A stretch of DNA of 64,000 nt from Geobacillus subterraneus (GTDB lineage Bacteria; Bacillota; Bacilli; Bacillales; Anoxybacillaceae): contig NZ_CP014342.1 of the NCBI RefSeq assembly GCF_001618685.1, positions 1,550,001 to 1,614,000 of the forward strand, in the 5' to 3' direction. Position 1 is the first letter of the stretch. Each line of letters starts with the position of its first letter. Both the position numbers and the translations under genes were made by a program. Shown one piece after another: positions 25,307-38,010 of this stretch. The notes under the pieces are model-generated. The model had not been told where the DNA came from. It was given only the letters and a program-made list of their open reading frames with translations, and made no database searches.

Positions 25307-26983
25307 ATGATCGGGAAGCGGATGCGCCATATTGGCCGATACCATGAAATTGCTGTCGCCTTGCTTCGGCACGGGTTCGGGATGATTGTTGACGAGCTCG
25401 GTTTTTCGTCCTTTCTTTCCTTGCCGCCGCGCGGGCGGGCAGAACAGGGGAAGCGGGAAGGAAAGACGGTTGGGGAACGTCTCCGCCTTGTGCTTGAGGA
25501 GCTCGGCCCGACATTTATTAAGCTCGGGCAAATTGCCAGCACGCGGCCGGATTTGATTCCTGAATCGATCATCCGTGAGCTCGAAAAGCTGCAAGACCAA
25601 GTTCCGCCGTTTTCGTTTTCCGAGGTCCGCCGGATTGTGGAAGCGGAGTTAGGCGGTTCCCTAGAGGAGCTTTTTCGGTCATTTGACGAAACTCCGCTGG
25701 CGGCTGCTTCGCTCGGGCAAGTACATCGGGCCGTTCTTCCTTCCGGACAAGCTGTTGTGGTGAAAGTGCAGCGCCCGCATATTGCGGTGCGGATTGAGAC
25801 GGATTTGGACATTTTGCAGGACTTAGCGATGCTCGCGGAACGGCGCTTAGATTGGGCGGCGTCTTATCGGCTATCTGAGATCGTTGATGAACTGGCCAAA
25901 TCGCTGCGGCAAGAGCTCGATTATACGGTCGAGGCGCGTCACGCCGAAACGTTTGCGAGTCAATTTGCCGGTGATCCATCGATGTATGTCCCCGGCGTTT
26001 TTTGGGAATATACAACGAAAACGGTATTGACGATGGAATATGTGGAGGGAATTAAGCTCGGGGAAATCGAGCGGCTGAAAGAGAGCGGCTATTCGTTAAA
26101 AGCACTGGCGGAACGCTTGACTGTCTCAATGTTGAAGCAAATGTTCGAACATGGTTTTTTCCATGGTGATCCTCATCCTGGCAATGTATTCGTTCTCCCC
26201 GGCGGAGTGCTGGCCTTCATTGATTTCGGCTTAATGGGACGTCTCCGCCCGCATGTCAAGCACCACCTTTCGTCGCTTGTCATCGCCTTGATGCGGCAAA
26301 ACACGGACGGGGTGTTGAACGCGATTTATGGCCTCGGCCTTGTTCCAGATGAGGTGGATGAAGGGAAACTGCGCGACGATATGGACGAGTTGCGCGAGAA
26401 GTATTATCGCGTTCCGCTTGGTGAGGTGAGCCTCGGCGAAGCGGTCGGAGATCTTCTGACGGTGGCGTTTCAGCATGGCATTCGCATTCCGAGCGACTTG
26501 ACGCTGTTAGGGAAAGCGTTGTTGACGGTCGAAGGAGTGGTGGAGACGCTGGATCCGCAGTTTCGTGTGATGGATGTTGCTGAACCGTTCGGAAAAAAAT
26601 TACTGAAAGAGCGGCTTCGGCCCGACCGCGTGGCAGAAACGGCGTGGAAGCGCGTGGCCGATTATGGCGAGTTGCTGCTTCGGCTGCCGGACAGTGTCAA
26701 GGAACTGACGAAGGTCATGCGGCGCGGCAAACTTCAGCTCGAGATGACAGCGTCAGACCTTGAGGCCCTTTTGCGTAAGCTCGATCAAATTAGCAACCGA
26801 CTGTCAATTAGCATCGTTCTTCTTTCGGTGAGCATCGTCATGGCTGGCATGATGATCGCGTCATCGCTAGGACGGCAGTCGATGATGTTATGGAAAATTC
26901 CGGTCATCGAAATCGGGTTTGGGATAGTGGCGATCATGTTTGGTTGGTTGCTTTATTCCATTTTCCGTTCAGGAAAGCTTTAG
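25307..26983 (+). CDS. UbiB/AarF (ABC1)-family atypical kinase
   Basis: A 558-residue ABC1 kinase-like protein. Family marks: the KxGQ motif in FIKLGQIASTRPDLIP (~70-90), the Ala-rich loop LAAASLGQVHRA, VVVKVQRP (ATP-site lysine), EYVEGIKL, HGFFHGDPHPGNVF (catalytic loop) and the metal-binding IDFGLMG. The last ~60 residues contain two membrane helices. UbiB relatives support isoprenoid quinone metabolism and lipid handling at the membrane; the role here is inferred. It is coupled to the phasin-like gene. Confidence 0.9.
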   Translation: MIGKRMRHIGRYHEIAVALLRHGFGMIVDELGFSSFLSLPPRGRAEQGKREGKTVGERLRLVLEELGPTFIKLGQIASTRPDLIPESIIRELEKLQDQVPPFSFSEVRRIVEAELGGSLEELFRSFDETPLAAASLGQVHRAVLPSGQAVVVKVQRPHIAVRIETDLDILQDLAMLAERRLDWAASYRLSEIVDELAKSLRQELDYTVEARHAETFASQFAGDPSMYVPGVFWEYTTKTVLTMEYVEGIKLGEIERLKESGYSLKALAERLTVSMLKQMFEHGFFHGDPHPGNVFVLPGGVLAFIDFGLMGRLRPHVKHHLSSLVIALMRQNTDGVLNAIYGLGLVPDEVDEGKLRDDMDELREKYYRVPLGEVSLGEAVGDLLTVAFQHGIRIPSDLTLLGKALLTVEGVVETLDPQFRVMDVAEPFGKKLLKERLRPDRVAETAWKRVADYGELLLRLPDSVKELTKVMRRGKLQLEMTASDLEALLRKLDQISNRLSISIVLLSVSIVMAGMMIASSLGRQSMMLWKIPVIEIGFGIVAIMFGWLLYSIFRSGKL

Positions 26984-27339
26984 CTCGGGTGTATGCCGTA
27001 TGGAACTTAATGTTTCGAAAGGGTCATTTATATTTGAGTGAAACGCGAGAAGGCGGTGGTGTAGTAGGAGCCACTGTTGATTATGATACGTTTTCCAATT
27101 AAGGGGAAATTTGCGCGATCCGCTTTCTTTTTTGGCGAAATGCGGCCAATTTGGGCGCGGCAGCCGTTTTTCACCGGCCTTCTAGGATGGGAAGAAGTGG
27201 ATGTGTATATGCAGTGGTGAAGTGGGCGTCTCACCGCTTTTTGAGACGCCCGCGTAAATGCGCGATTCCGTCTATGAGGGAGGGACGGAAGAATATCTAT
27301 CACTACACAAAAACCCTGCCGCTTTCGCTATCAGGGGAT
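26984..27339. other. Gene-free gap with inverted repeat
   Basis: No gene recognised. GGGCGTCTCA (27224-27233) and TGAGACGCCC (27242-27251) form a ten-pair stem without a T-run; it resembles other hairpins in the window read on the minus strand. Confidence 0.4.
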
Positions 27340-27909
27340 TCACGCAGGGCGGTGGTTTGCCTGGATGCGAACGAGAAAGCGGGTCGCTCCATAGGCAATG
27401 AATACGATAATTAAATCGATGAGGAAGAGATGGAACTCGCGCAACCCTCGGTGCAGTTCAAGCAAGCCAAGCCACTGTTCAAGTGAAGCGAGTCCGAAAG
27501 CAAATATTGCGCTCAACAATATCGTATATAAATAAAAATTTTTGTTGTGGTTCGTGCAATATTGGTAAAGCAGCAAAAAGCCGACTGGCAGCACCGACGC
27601 GGTAATGTTTAAGGCAAACGGCAAAAACGGTGTCAAAAAATAACGGGGCGACAAATACATGGCGTTTTCTAAGGCGATGTAAGCATAGGTCCATAAAACG
27701 TGGACAGTATAGCCAAAGAAAAAGATTTCGAAGATCCGTTTCCGATCGACGGTGAAAACCAGCAACACTAAAGGAGCGATGAGAAACGCGAAGATCAACC
27801 AAAACGGTCACGTTCCGACGCTGGAGTAATCGTTCCAATACGATTGGAGCAGCCTGTGCAACTGTTCACGTGTTTGGTCGATGTCTTTCCAATATGCTTG
27901 AGCGTTCAC
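27340..27909 (-). pseudogene. CBO0543-like membrane protein interrupted by a nonsense codon
   Basis: Starts at GTG 27909 after AAGGAGGGG and reads 33 residues (VNAQAYWKDIDQTREQLHRL...SSVGT) to an in-frame TGA at 27808-27810; the same frame then continues without interruption (PFWLIFAFLIAPLVLLV onward) through four or five membrane helices to 27340, total about 189 residues. One base change at the TGA (for example TGG, Trp) would restore a full-length protein of the CBO0543 type. Function unknown. The downstream TTG at 27798 has no ribosome site. Confidence 0.8.
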
Positions 27910-28211
27910 AAACAATCCCCTCCTTTGCCTGTCTTTGTTTATCATGTTGCATAATCGAACGGGATATGCAACAAACGTCTGTCTCAGGCGGCGTAAACGG
28001 TGGAAAAAGAGGAAAACGCTGTTTCAGGCGCTGTGATTTCGGGGAAGATAAAGGACAACTGTGTTTTCTGCCGGCTTGCCGCGGCTGTGCATAGAGGCGG
28101 TGTACGAAAGGCAGACGATTTTTCCGTATTTTCCATGAACTCGGCAGGATTTTCATCCCTAAGAGGCGAAACTAGTACAACGAAAAGAGGAACGAGGAAG
28201 GAGAGAACCCG
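27910..28211. other. Intergenic, nothing recognised
   Basis: Between the interrupted membrane gene and yneT no gene, RNA or strong hairpin was seen; the strands diverge here, so both promoters should lie in this stretch. Confidence 0.3.
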
Positions 28212-30727
<2,516 letters not shown>

Positions 30728-30787
30728 TGGCGGCTTGAGGCAAGCCGCCTTTTTGGCGTTGATGTTCGTTAGGAAAGGAGAATGACG

Positions 30788-33232
30788 ATGGCAGAACGAT
30801 TGTTGGAATTGCCTTTAGAAGATGTGCTTGGCGACCGCTTTGGCCGCTACAGCAAATACATTATCCAAGACCGGGCGCTGCCTGATGCGCGCGACGGGTT
30901 AAAGCCGGTGCAGCGCCGCATTTTATATGCCATGTATGTCGATGGCAATACGGCCGATAAGCCGTTTCGCAAAGCGGCGAAAACGGTCGGAAACGTGATC
31001 GGCAACTTCCATCCGCACGGCGATTCGTCCGTGTATGAGGCGATGGTGCGAATGAGCCAGGATTGGAAGCTGCGCAACGTGCTCATTGAAATGCACGGCA
31101 ACAACGGGAGCTTGGATGGCGACCCGCCGGCGGCGATGCGCTACACGGAAGCGCGTCTGTCGGCCATCGCCGCTGAGCTGCTTCGCGACATTGACAAGGA
31201 GACGGTCGCCTTTGTGCCGAACTTTGATGATACGACGGATGAACCGACTGTCCTGCCGGCGATGTTTCCGAACTTGCTCGTCAACGGTTCGACCGGCATC
31301 TCAGCCGGCTATGCGACGGACATTCCGCCGCATGCGCTCGGCGAGGTGATCGATGCCGTCCTGCTTCGGGTTGATCGGCCGGATTGCACCGTGGACGATC
31401 TAATGACTGTTCTTCCCGGCCCCGATTTTCCGACGGGGGGCATCATCCAAGGGAAAGACGGCATTCGCAAAGCATACGAGACCGGGCGCGGGAAAATCAT
31501 CATCCGCGCCAAGGCGGCGATCGAGCAGGCAAAAGGCGGCAAAAGGCATATTGTGATTACCGAGTTGCCTTACGAGGTGAACAAAGCGAACTTAGTGAAA
31601 AAGATCGATGAGCTGCGCCTGGACAAAAAGCTCGACGGCATCGCCGACGTCCGCGACGAAACGGACCGGAACGGGCTGTCGATCGTGATTGAACTGAAAA
31701 AAGATGCCGATGCTGAAGCGATTCTCAACTATTTATACAAAAACACCGACTTGCAAGTGCCATACAGCTTCAATATGGTGGCGATTCACGAGCGCCGGCC
31801 GAAGCTGATGAGCTTGCCGGAACTGCTTGATGCGTACATCGCCCACCGGAAGGACGTTGTTACGAACCGTTCGCATTTTGAACTGAAAAAAGCGAATGAG
31901 CGGAAACATATCGTGGACGGCTTAATTAAGGCGCTTTCCATTTTAGACGAGGTAATTGCGACGATTCGCGCCTCAAGCGACAAGCGGGACGCCAAAGACC
32001 GGCTGATCGCCAACTACGGATTTACCGAGGCGCAGGCGGAGGCGATCGTGACGCTTCAGTTGTACCGGCTGACGAATACGGACATTGCCGCACTCCGGCA
32101 AGAGGCGGAAGGGCTCGACAAAACGATCGCCGAGCTGACCGCGATTCTCGCTGACGAGAAAAAGCTTCTTGCGGTTATTAAAAAAGAGTTAAAGGCGATG
32201 AAAAAACAATACGCCGACGAACGGAGAACGGTGATTGAAGAAGAAATTGAGGAGCTGAAAGTCAACGTCGAAGCGCTCATTCCGGCGGAAGACGTCATCG
32301 TGACGGTGACGAAAGAAGGATATGTGAAACGGACGAGCTACCGTTCCTACAGTGCGTCCAACGGCCAGGACATCGGGATGAAAGAGACCGACCGTCTGCT
32401 CGCCCAGTTGGAGATGAATACAACTGATGTGCTTTTGTTGTTCACCCGGCGCGGCTATTATTTGTATTGCCCGGTGCACACGCTGCCGGACATTCGCTGG
32501 AAAGACGTTGGCCAGCATATTTCGAGCCTCATTCCGCTCGAGCGCGATGATGAACTTGTTGCGGCCGTTCCGGTTTCCTCTTTTGAAACGAATGAGCAGC
32601 TTGTCTTTGTGACAAGGCATGGCATGGTGAAGCGAACGGAGCTTTCCCAATACCAAGTGCAGCGCTATACACGCCCGCTTGTGGCGGTCAATCTGAAAGA
32701 CGATGATGGTGTGATTGCCGTCTATGCGACTGACGGCCGGGGCCTCGTTTGGCTGGCGACGCATGATGGCTATGCGCTCTTGTTTGCCGAAGAGGAGATG
32801 AGCTTAGTCGGTGTGCGTGCCGCCGGGGTGAAAGGCATTCAACTCAAAGAAGGTGATTTTGTCGCCGCCGCCTGCCCGATTCGTCCCGAAGATAACGGTT
32901 CTCTCGTTGTTGTGACGCAGCGCGGTGCCGTGAAAAAAATGGCTGTTAGCGAGTTCGAGCCGACGTCGCGCGCCAAGCGCGGAGCGATGATCGTGCGCGA
33001 AGTGAAATCCAACCCGCACCGCATCGTCGGGGCAGTCAAGGCTAGTGACGGTGAAGAAAGGATTGGGCTGCGGACGGAAAAAGGGGTCACCGAGACGGTC
33101 GATGCAGCTTCGCTCCGACCGACCGACCGTTATGGTACCGGTTCCTTCCTCATTGACACCGACGAAGCCGGGGCGGTGGTCGACGTTTGGAAAGAGCCGG
33201 CGAAGTTGTTCGGAAAAGGGGAAGAAGAATGA
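30788..33232 (+). CDS. parC: DNA topoisomerase IV subunit A
   Basis: DNA-cleaving subunit of topoisomerase IV, 814 residues. The active-site tyrosine lies in [11 protein letters not shown]; other marks are [22 protein letters not shown], the quinolone-region [16 protein letters not shown], and a C-terminal beta-pinwheel with repeated [12 protein letters not shown]-like blades. The ATG at 30788 has AAAGGAG at a suitable 9-base distance; the ATG at 30782 is too close. It begins about 60 bases after parE, and its stop overlaps the start of the PilZ gene. Confidence 0.95.
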   Translation: MAERLLELPLEDVLGDRFGRYSKYIIQDRALPDARDGLKPVQRRILYAMYVDGNTADKPFRKAAKTVGNVIGNFHPHGDSSVYEAMVRMSQDWKLRNVLIEMHGNNGSLDGDPPAAMRYTEARLSAIAAELLRDIDKETVAFVPNFDDTTDEPTVLPAMFPNLLVNGSTGISAGYATDIPPHALGEVIDAVLLRVDRPDCTVDDLMTVLPGPDFPTGGIIQGKDGIRKAYETGRGKIIIRAKAAIEQAKGGKRHIVITELPYEVNKANLVKKIDELRLDKKLDGIADVRDETDRNGLSIVIELKKDADAEAILNYLYKNTDLQVPYSFNMVAIHERRPKLMSLPELLDAYIAHRKDVVTNRSHFELKKANERKHIVDGLIKALSILDEVIATIRASSDKRDAKDRLIANYGFTEAQAEAIVTLQLYRLTNTDIAALRQEAEGLDKTIAELTAILADEKKLLAVIKKELKAMKKQYADERRTVIEEEIEELKVNVEALIPAEDVIVTVTKEGYVKRTSYRSYSASNGQDIGMKETDRLLAQLEMNTTDVLLLFTRRGYYLYCPVHTLPDIRWKDVGQHISSLIPLERDDELVAAVPVSSFETNEQLVFVTRHGMVKRTELSQYQVQRYTRPLVAVNLKDDDGVIAVYATDGRGLVWLATHDGYALLFAEEEMSLVGVRAAGVKGIQLKEGDFVAAACPIRPEDNGSLVVVTQRGAVKKMAVSEFEPTSRAKRGAMIVREVKSNPHRIVGAVKASDGEERIGLRTEKGVTETVDAASLRPTDRYGTGSFLIDTDEAGAVVDVWKEPAKLFGKGEEE

Positions 33233-33576
33233 GGTTTAAACGTCAAGAACCGTTTCGCTATCAGTTAGGACAACCGCTGTCAGCTGAACTGATCGCCTCC
33301 GATGGCCAACATAGCGTGTTGATTCATGACATCAGTCCGCATGGCATGAAGTTGGAAGCGAAAAAACGTCTTCCGTTTTCTCGAGAAGGTTCCGAAGTGG
33401 AAGTGTCGTTTGCGGTAGGCGGGGGTTCCTTGACAGTTGGCGGCCGGCTTGTGTGGGAACGGCCGTTTGCCCGCATCTATTATTACGGTATCCGCCTCCA
33501 TGTAACCAAGCAAGAAGAAGAGCGGTTGATCGAGGCCATCAAACAGCATGCGGCCGAGAGCCGGCGGATGCAATGA
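33229..33576 (+). CDS. PilZ-domain protein
   Basis: A 115-residue single PilZ domain. The second c-di-GMP motif is clear: [11 protein letters not shown] (D-x-S-x-x-G). The first arginine motif is irregular: arginines lie in [12 protein letters not shown] with four rather than three residues between them, so ligand binding is plausible but not certain. Its ATG overlaps the parC stop (ATGA), implying translational coupling; the ribosome site GGGGAAGAAG lies inside parC. Confidence 0.75.
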   Translation: MRFKRQEPFRYQLGQPLSAELIASDGQHSVLIHDISPHGMKLEAKKRLPFSREGSEVEVSFAVGGGSLTVGGRLVWERPFARIYYYGIRLHVTKQEEERLIEAIKQHAAESRRMQ

Positions 33577-33656
33577 ACAAAAGCGGCATGTCAAATCAAG
33601 TCGTTCCACCCTTGTAAGGAATCACGATCATTGGAGGTTAAGACATATTATTCAAG

Positions 33657-33698
33657 GGGGCTGATCCCAAAATGTGTTCGTATTTCGGGATCAGCCCC
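33657..33698. repeat. Perfect hairpin after the parE-parC-pilZ unit
   Basis: GGGGCTGATCCC and GGGATCAGCCCC form a twelve-pair stem around an 18-base loop, no T-run. It could stop transcription inefficiently or be a repeat remnant. Confidence 0.6.
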
Positions 33699-33770
33699 AA
33701 GTTCATTGAAAATCATCGTGTTTTCCCCAATACTTTAAAAAGGGTTTTTCCACATCCGCGATTCGTTCCT

Positions 33771-34478
33771 TCACCAAAACTTCCACCATTTGTTCGCCCG
33801 GGTGCGGGCGGCGACGGCGCTTGTCGCTGTTTGGCGGAAGGAAAGGACGAGTTCGCGGAACGCTTTCTCCCGCTCTAAAATGCGCTGTTCGAGCTGCTTT
33901 CGTTCTTCTTCCTGCCTTGCCTTTTCCTCGTGGCAAAACGCGACGACCGTTTCCAAATGTTCATGCAGCTGTTCGGTTTTTTGCTGCCAAGCTTCTTTAT
34001 AATCGCGAAGTGAGCGGTGTACGGTCTCGGCGGCGGCCGCCGTTTGCTCCCCGATATCGTCAAGCTTCCCTTTGACTTCATCCATCGCTTGCCGCACGAC
34101 AGCAACTGTTTCCTGCTTTAAGGCGGTGACGATGTCGTCTCTCATGCGGGCAGCCAGCTGCTCGGCTATGTATGGGGCGCCATGGCGCAGCAAGCGGGGA
34201 ACATCGATAATTTCTCCTTCCATGACCGCCGCTTCCGGGGGAGCGGACGGCTCGTTCGCCTGTTTCAATTCCGCGGCGATCTCGTGCGGACGGCGGCCGC
34301 TAGCGAGCAGCGTCTGGATATGGCGGAACTGGTTGATAAGCTCTTCAGTGTAAATGCGCGCTCCTTGGGAGGTGCGCGGGATGGTAATCCATTCAGCAAA
34401 TTGTTTTTCCCATTGTTTCAAGTCGCGGGACGTGACCCCGATTTTTTTCGCTGCTTCGCGGAGCGTATATGTTTTCAT
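33771..34478 (-). CDS. MerR-type HTH coiled-coil protein (DUF3967/RacA-like)
   Basis: A 235-residue protein. Residues 1-70 form a MerR-like winged helix (TLREAAKKIGVTSRDLKQWE...GARIYTEELINQFRHIQ); the middle and C-terminal parts are a long, charged helix (for example RQEEERKQLEQRILEREKAF) and the protein ends in an aromatic, basic tail NKWWKFW. This is the layout of DUF3967-type proteins and recalls RacA, which anchors the chromosome; the aromatic tail could bind membrane. Function not known. GAGGGGAACACC precedes the ATG. Confidence 0.65.
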   Translation of the reverse strand: MKTYTLREAAKKIGVTSRDLKQWEKQFAEWITIPRTSQGARIYTEELINQFRHIQTLLASGRRPHEIAAELKQANEPSAPPEAAVMEGEIIDVPRLLRHGAPYIAEQLAARMRDDIVTALKQETVAVVRQAMDEVKGKLDDIGEQTAAAAETVHRSLRDYKEAWQQKTEQLHEHLETVVAFCHEEKARQEEERKQLEQRILEREKAFRELVLSFRQTATSAVAARTRANKWWKFW

Positions 34479-34642
34479 GGTGTTCCCCTCATCCTTTCTT
34501 TCCTCGTTTATGATCGCTATCTTTTTATTTTCCCACTCAGCCGTTTATTTTCCTGCTGTTTGACAAAACATAACAAAAGAAGTGGGAGTTAGCAAAAAAC
34601 AAACATTCTTTGTCGAACTGTGTAAATATTTGCCGAAAGACG

Positions 34643-34693
34643 TTGACATACTTGTATATACAGGGTAAAATAAAGTCAGGTTGTATATACAAG
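34643..34693 (+). promoter_or_regulatory. tre promoter with two TreR operators
   Basis: TTGACA (34643-34648), 17-base spacer, TAAAAT (34666-34671). One palindrome CTTGTATATACAGG lies inside the spacer and a second, TTGTATATACAAG, at 34681-34693 just past the start of transcription. These match the B. subtilis TreR operator (TTGTATATACAA), so TreR should block both polymerase binding and clearance until trehalose-6-phosphate is present. Confidence 0.85.
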
Positions 34694-34712
34694 TTTTTTT
34701 GTAACCGATTGC

Positions 34713-34726
34713 TGAAAGCGATTTAA
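34713..34726 (+). promoter_or_regulatory. Candidate cre (CcpA) site
   Basis: TGAAAGCGATTTAA differs from the catabolite-responsive consensus at one position near its end. It lies downstream of the tre promoter, where CcpA would act as a roadblock. Confidence 0.45.
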
Positions 34727-34765
34727 CGCAATCGAAAGCGGGAGAAAGAAAAGGAGGCATTCATC

Positions 34766-36181
34766 ATGGGGGCATATGCACAAGCAGCTGCACAAATCGT
34801 TGAGGCCGTCGGCGGCAAAGAGAACATCGTCGCCGCTACGCATTGTGTGACACGGCTTCGGTTTGCGCTCAAAGATGAAGGAAAAGTTGATAAAGATGCG
34901 CTTGAACGCATCGATGTCGTGAAAGGGTCGTTTTCGGCCAACGGCCAGTTTCAAGTCGTCATCGGCCAAGGGCTCGTGGATAAAGTGTATAACGAGCTTG
35001 TCGAGCTGACCGGCATCGGCCGGGCGACAAAGCAGGAAATTAAGGATGCGGCGGAAGCGAAGCTCAACCCGCTGCAGCGCGCCATTAAGACGCTCGCTGA
35101 CATTTTTATCCCGATTTTGCCGGCGATCGTCACAGCCGGTTTGTTAATGGGGATCAACAACGTTTTGACCGGTCCAGGCATTTTTTATGAAGGAAAATCG
35201 TTTGTCGACGTGCATCAAGAATGGGCCGATCTGGCGAACATGATCAACTTGATCGCCAATACGGCGTTCGTCTTCCTGCCTGGTTTGATCGGCTGGTCGG
35301 CAGTGACAAAATTCGGCGGCAGCCCGCTGTTGGGAATTATCCTTGGCTTGATGCTCGTTCACCCGGATTTGCTGAACGCCTGGGGCTGGGGCGCGGCGAA
35401 ACAAGAGGGGGAAATCCCGGTTTGGCATTTATTCGGGCTTGATGTGCAAAAAGTCGGCTATCAAGGACAAGTGTTGCCTGTGTTAGTGGCTTCGTACGTA
35501 TTGGCGAAGATCGAGCTGTTTTTGCGCAAGCGCATCCCGGATGCGTTCCAACTGCTGCTTGTCGCGCCGCTTGCTCTGCTTGTTACAGGTTTCTTGGCGT
35601 TTATCGCCATCGGGCCGATCACGTTTACGATCGGGAACGCGATTACGAACGTGTTTGTCGGGATTTTTGACAACGTTCCGGCCATTGGCGGCTTGCTGTA
35701 TGGGGCGCTGTATGCGCCGCTTGTCGTCACCGGGATGCACCATACGTTCTTGCCGGTTGACTTGCAGCTGATCGCCAGCACAGGCGGTACGTTCCTATGG
35801 CCGATTTTGGTCATGTCGAACATCGCCCAAGGCTCTGCGGCATTAGCGATGATGTTCGTCGCCAAAGACGAAAAGCTGCGCGGATTGTCGTTCACGTCAG
35901 CTGTTTCAGCGTATCTCGGCATAACCGAGCCGGCGATGTTCGGGGTTAACTTGCGTTTCCGCTTCCCGTTTATTGCCGCGATGACAGGGGCCGCGATCGC
36001 CGGCATGTTCATCACGATCAATAAGGTGATTGCTCCGTCAATTGGTGTTGGCGGTCTGCCGGGCTTCTTGTCGATTGTGCCGCAAAAATGGATCCCGTTC
36101 TTTATCGGGATGGCGATTGCTATTGTGGTGCCGTTTGTGCTGACGTTTGTTTTCGGCAAAGTGCGCAAAGCAGCACGCTAA
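34766..36181 (+). CDS. treP: Trehalose PTS permease EIIBC
   Basis: Phosphoenolpyruvate-dependent uptake of trehalose as trehalose-6-phosphate. 471 residues: an N-terminal EIIB domain with phospho-acceptor C27 in ATHCVTRLRFAL, then the EIIC membrane domain (~105-470) with about ten helices and GMHHTFLPVDLQL near the substrate site. No EIIA is fused, so EIIA-glucose must supply the phosphate. First gene of treP-treA-treR, under TreR operators; AAAGGAGG precedes the ATG. Confidence 0.93.
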   Translation: MGAYAQAAAQIVEAVGGKENIVAATHCVTRLRFALKDEGKVDKDALERIDVVKGSFSANGQFQVVIGQGLVDKVYNELVELTGIGRATKQEIKDAAEAKLNPLQRAIKTLADIFIPILPAIVTAGLLMGINNVLTGPGIFYEGKSFVDVHQEWADLANMINLIANTAFVFLPGLIGWSAVTKFGGSPLLGIILGLMLVHPDLLNAWGWGAAKQEGEIPVWHLFGLDVQKVGYQGQVLPVLVASYVLAKIELFLRKRIPDAFQLLLVAPLALLVTGFLAFIAIGPITFTIGNAITNVFVGIFDNVPAIGGLLYGALYAPLVVTGMHHTFLPVDLQLIASTGGTFLWPILVMSNIAQGSAALAMMFVAKDEKLRGLSFTSAVSAYLGITEPAMFGVNLRFRFPFIAAMTGAAIAGMFITINKVIAPSIGVGGLPGFLSIVPQKWIPFFIGMAIAIVVPFVLTFVFGKVRKAAR

Positions 36182-36221
36182 TCGCTCGCCTTCATCGGGG
36201 GAAAGGAACGATGCATTCGCT

Positions 36222-36260
36222 GGCATACCGTTGGCCGCTGACGCCAATGGTATGCTTTTC
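36222..36260 (+). terminator. Hairpin between treP and treA (attenuating terminator)
   Basis: GGCATACCGTTGG and CCAATGGTATGC form a 12-pair stem with one bulge followed by TTTTC. It may lower treA-treR expression relative to treP. Confidence 0.55.
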
Positions 36261-36296
36261 ATTCATTGTTGAAGCCAACAAACGAGGTGAAGAGAC

Positions 36297-37988
36297 GTGT
36301 CAACAACACCATGGTGGAAAAAGGCGGTTGTCTATCAAATTTATCCGAAGAGCTTCCGCGATACGAATGGGGACGGCATCGGCGACTTGCCGGGCATCAT
36401 CGAAAAGCTTGATTATTTGAAAGAACTAGGCGTCGATGTCATTTGGCTGACGCCCATTTACGCTTCGCCCCAGCGCGACAACGGCTATGACATTAGCGAT
36501 TATTTCGCCATTCATCACGCATACGGAACGATGGGCGATTTTGACCGTTTGCTTAAGGAAGTGCATGCGCGCGGCATGAAGCTTGTCATGGATATGGTCG
36601 TCAACCATACGTCAACCGACCATGAATGGTTTAAGCAGGCGAGCGCATCGAAAACGAATCCGTATCGCCATTTTTACATTTGGCGCGACCCGAAGCCGGA
36701 CGGCAGCGCGCCGAACAACTGGCAGTCGAAATTCGGCGGCTCAGCGTGGCAATACGATGAACAAACCGGGCAATATTATTTGCATTTGTTCGATGTGACG
36801 CAAGCCGATTTGAACTGGGAAAACGAAGAACTACGCCGCCGCATTTATGACATGATGCATTTTTGGCTGAAAAAAGGGGTGGACGGCTTTCGGTTGGATG
36901 TTATCAACTTGCTGTCCAAAGACCAGCGTTTTCCAGACGATGACGGCTCGATTCCGCCGGGGGACGGACGCCGCTTTTATACGGACGGCCCGCGCATTCA
37001 CGAATTTTTGCAAGAGATGAATCGGGAAGTGTTTTCTAAATATGACGTCATGACGGTCGGGGAAATGTCGTCAACGACGATCGATCATTGCATTCGTTAC
37101 ACGAACCCGGAAAATCGCGAGCTGAACATGACGTTTAATTTCCATCACTTGAAAGTCGATTACCCGAACGGGGAAAAATGGGCGGTCGCTCCATTTGATT
37201 TTCTCGCGTTAAAACGCATTTTGTCGGAATGGCAAGTACGGATGCACGAAGGAGGGGGATGGAATGCGCTCTTTTGGTGCAACCACGACCAACCACGCGT
37301 CGTGTCGCGCTATGGCGATGACGGGACGTATTGGAAAGAGTCAGCGAAAATGCTGGCGACGACGATTCATCTCATGCAAGGAACGCCATACATTTACCAA
37401 GGCGAAGAAATCGGGATGACCGATCCGAAATTCACCGATATTCGTGACTACCGCGACGTGGAGTCGCTTAACATGTACCGGATCTTGCAAGAACAAGGCA
37501 AAAGCGAGCAGGAAGTGCTCGAGATTTTGCAGCGGAAGTCGCGCGACAATTCGCGCACACCGATGCAATGGGACGACAGCCCGCACGCCGGTTTTACATC
37601 CGGCACACCGTGGATTCGCGTCGCCGACAACTACCGGCGCATCAACGTGAAACAGGCGCTTGCCGACCGTGATTCCATTTTTTATCACTATAAGCGGCTG
37701 ATTGAGCTGCGCAAGCAGTATGACATTATTACGACCGGCCGCTACGAGCTGCTCCTTGCCGACGATCCGCATCTTTTCGCCTATATGCGCCACGGCGATG
37801 GGGAGAAGCTGCTTGTCGTCAACAACTTTTATCCGGTGGAGACAACGTTTGCGCTGCCGGAAGAAGCAGGAGCGAATGACTATACGGGCGAATTGCTGCT
37901 CGCCAATTACCCGGATGCACCGGCTGATTTCCGCCGCATGGTGCTGCGCCCGTATGAATCGGTCGTTTATCTTCTCCGCCGTCCATGA
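36297..37988 (+). CDS. treA: Phospho-alpha-(1,1)-glucosidase (trehalose-6-phosphate hydrolase)
   Basis: GH13 enzyme splitting trehalose-6-phosphate into glucose and glucose-6-phosphate in the cytosol. 563 residues. GH13 regions: YQIYPKSFRDTNGDGIGDL, DMVVNHTSTDHEW, the nucleophile region GFRLDVINLL, the acid/base TVGEMSS and FWCNHDQPR. Starts with GTG 36297 after GAGGTG. It follows treP and precedes treR by about 20 bases. Confidence 0.94.
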   Translation: MSTTPWWKKAVVYQIYPKSFRDTNGDGIGDLPGIIEKLDYLKELGVDVIWLTPIYASPQRDNGYDISDYFAIHHAYGTMGDFDRLLKEVHARGMKLVMDMVVNHTSTDHEWFKQASASKTNPYRHFYIWRDPKPDGSAPNNWQSKFGGSAWQYDEQTGQYYLHLFDVTQADLNWENEELRRRIYDMMHFWLKKGVDGFRLDVINLLSKDQRFPDDDGSIPPGDGRRFYTDGPRIHEFLQEMNREVFSKYDVMTVGEMSSTTIDHCIRYTNPENRELNMTFNFHHLKVDYPNGEKWAVAPFDFLALKRILSEWQVRMHEGGGWNALFWCNHDQPRVVSRYGDDGTYWKESAKMLATTIHLMQGTPYIYQGEEIGMTDPKFTDIRDYRDVESLNMYRILQEQGKSEQEVLEILQRKSRDNSRTPMQWDDSPHAGFTSGTPWIRVADNYRRINVKQALADRDSIFYHYKRLIELRKQYDIITTGRYELLLADDPHLFAYMRHGDGEKLLVVNNFYPVETTFALPEEAGANDYTGELLLANYPDAPADFRRMVLRPYESVVYLLRRP

Positions 37989-38010
37989 TACAATACAGAC
38001 GGTGATGATT

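Noticed and set aside
26890-27102. Short plus-strand ORF ending at 27102 after the UbiB gene
   Set aside because: No ribosome site at its internal ATG and no recognisable protein character.
27808-27810. TGA as selenocysteine codon
   Set aside because: No SECIS-type hairpin recognised and the protein is an ordinary membrane protein; a nonsense change is simpler.
36088-36420. Small ORF beginning at 36211 as leader peptide between treP and treA
   Set aside because: It has a ribosome-like site but runs into treA in another frame and is interrupted by the hairpin; more likely chance.
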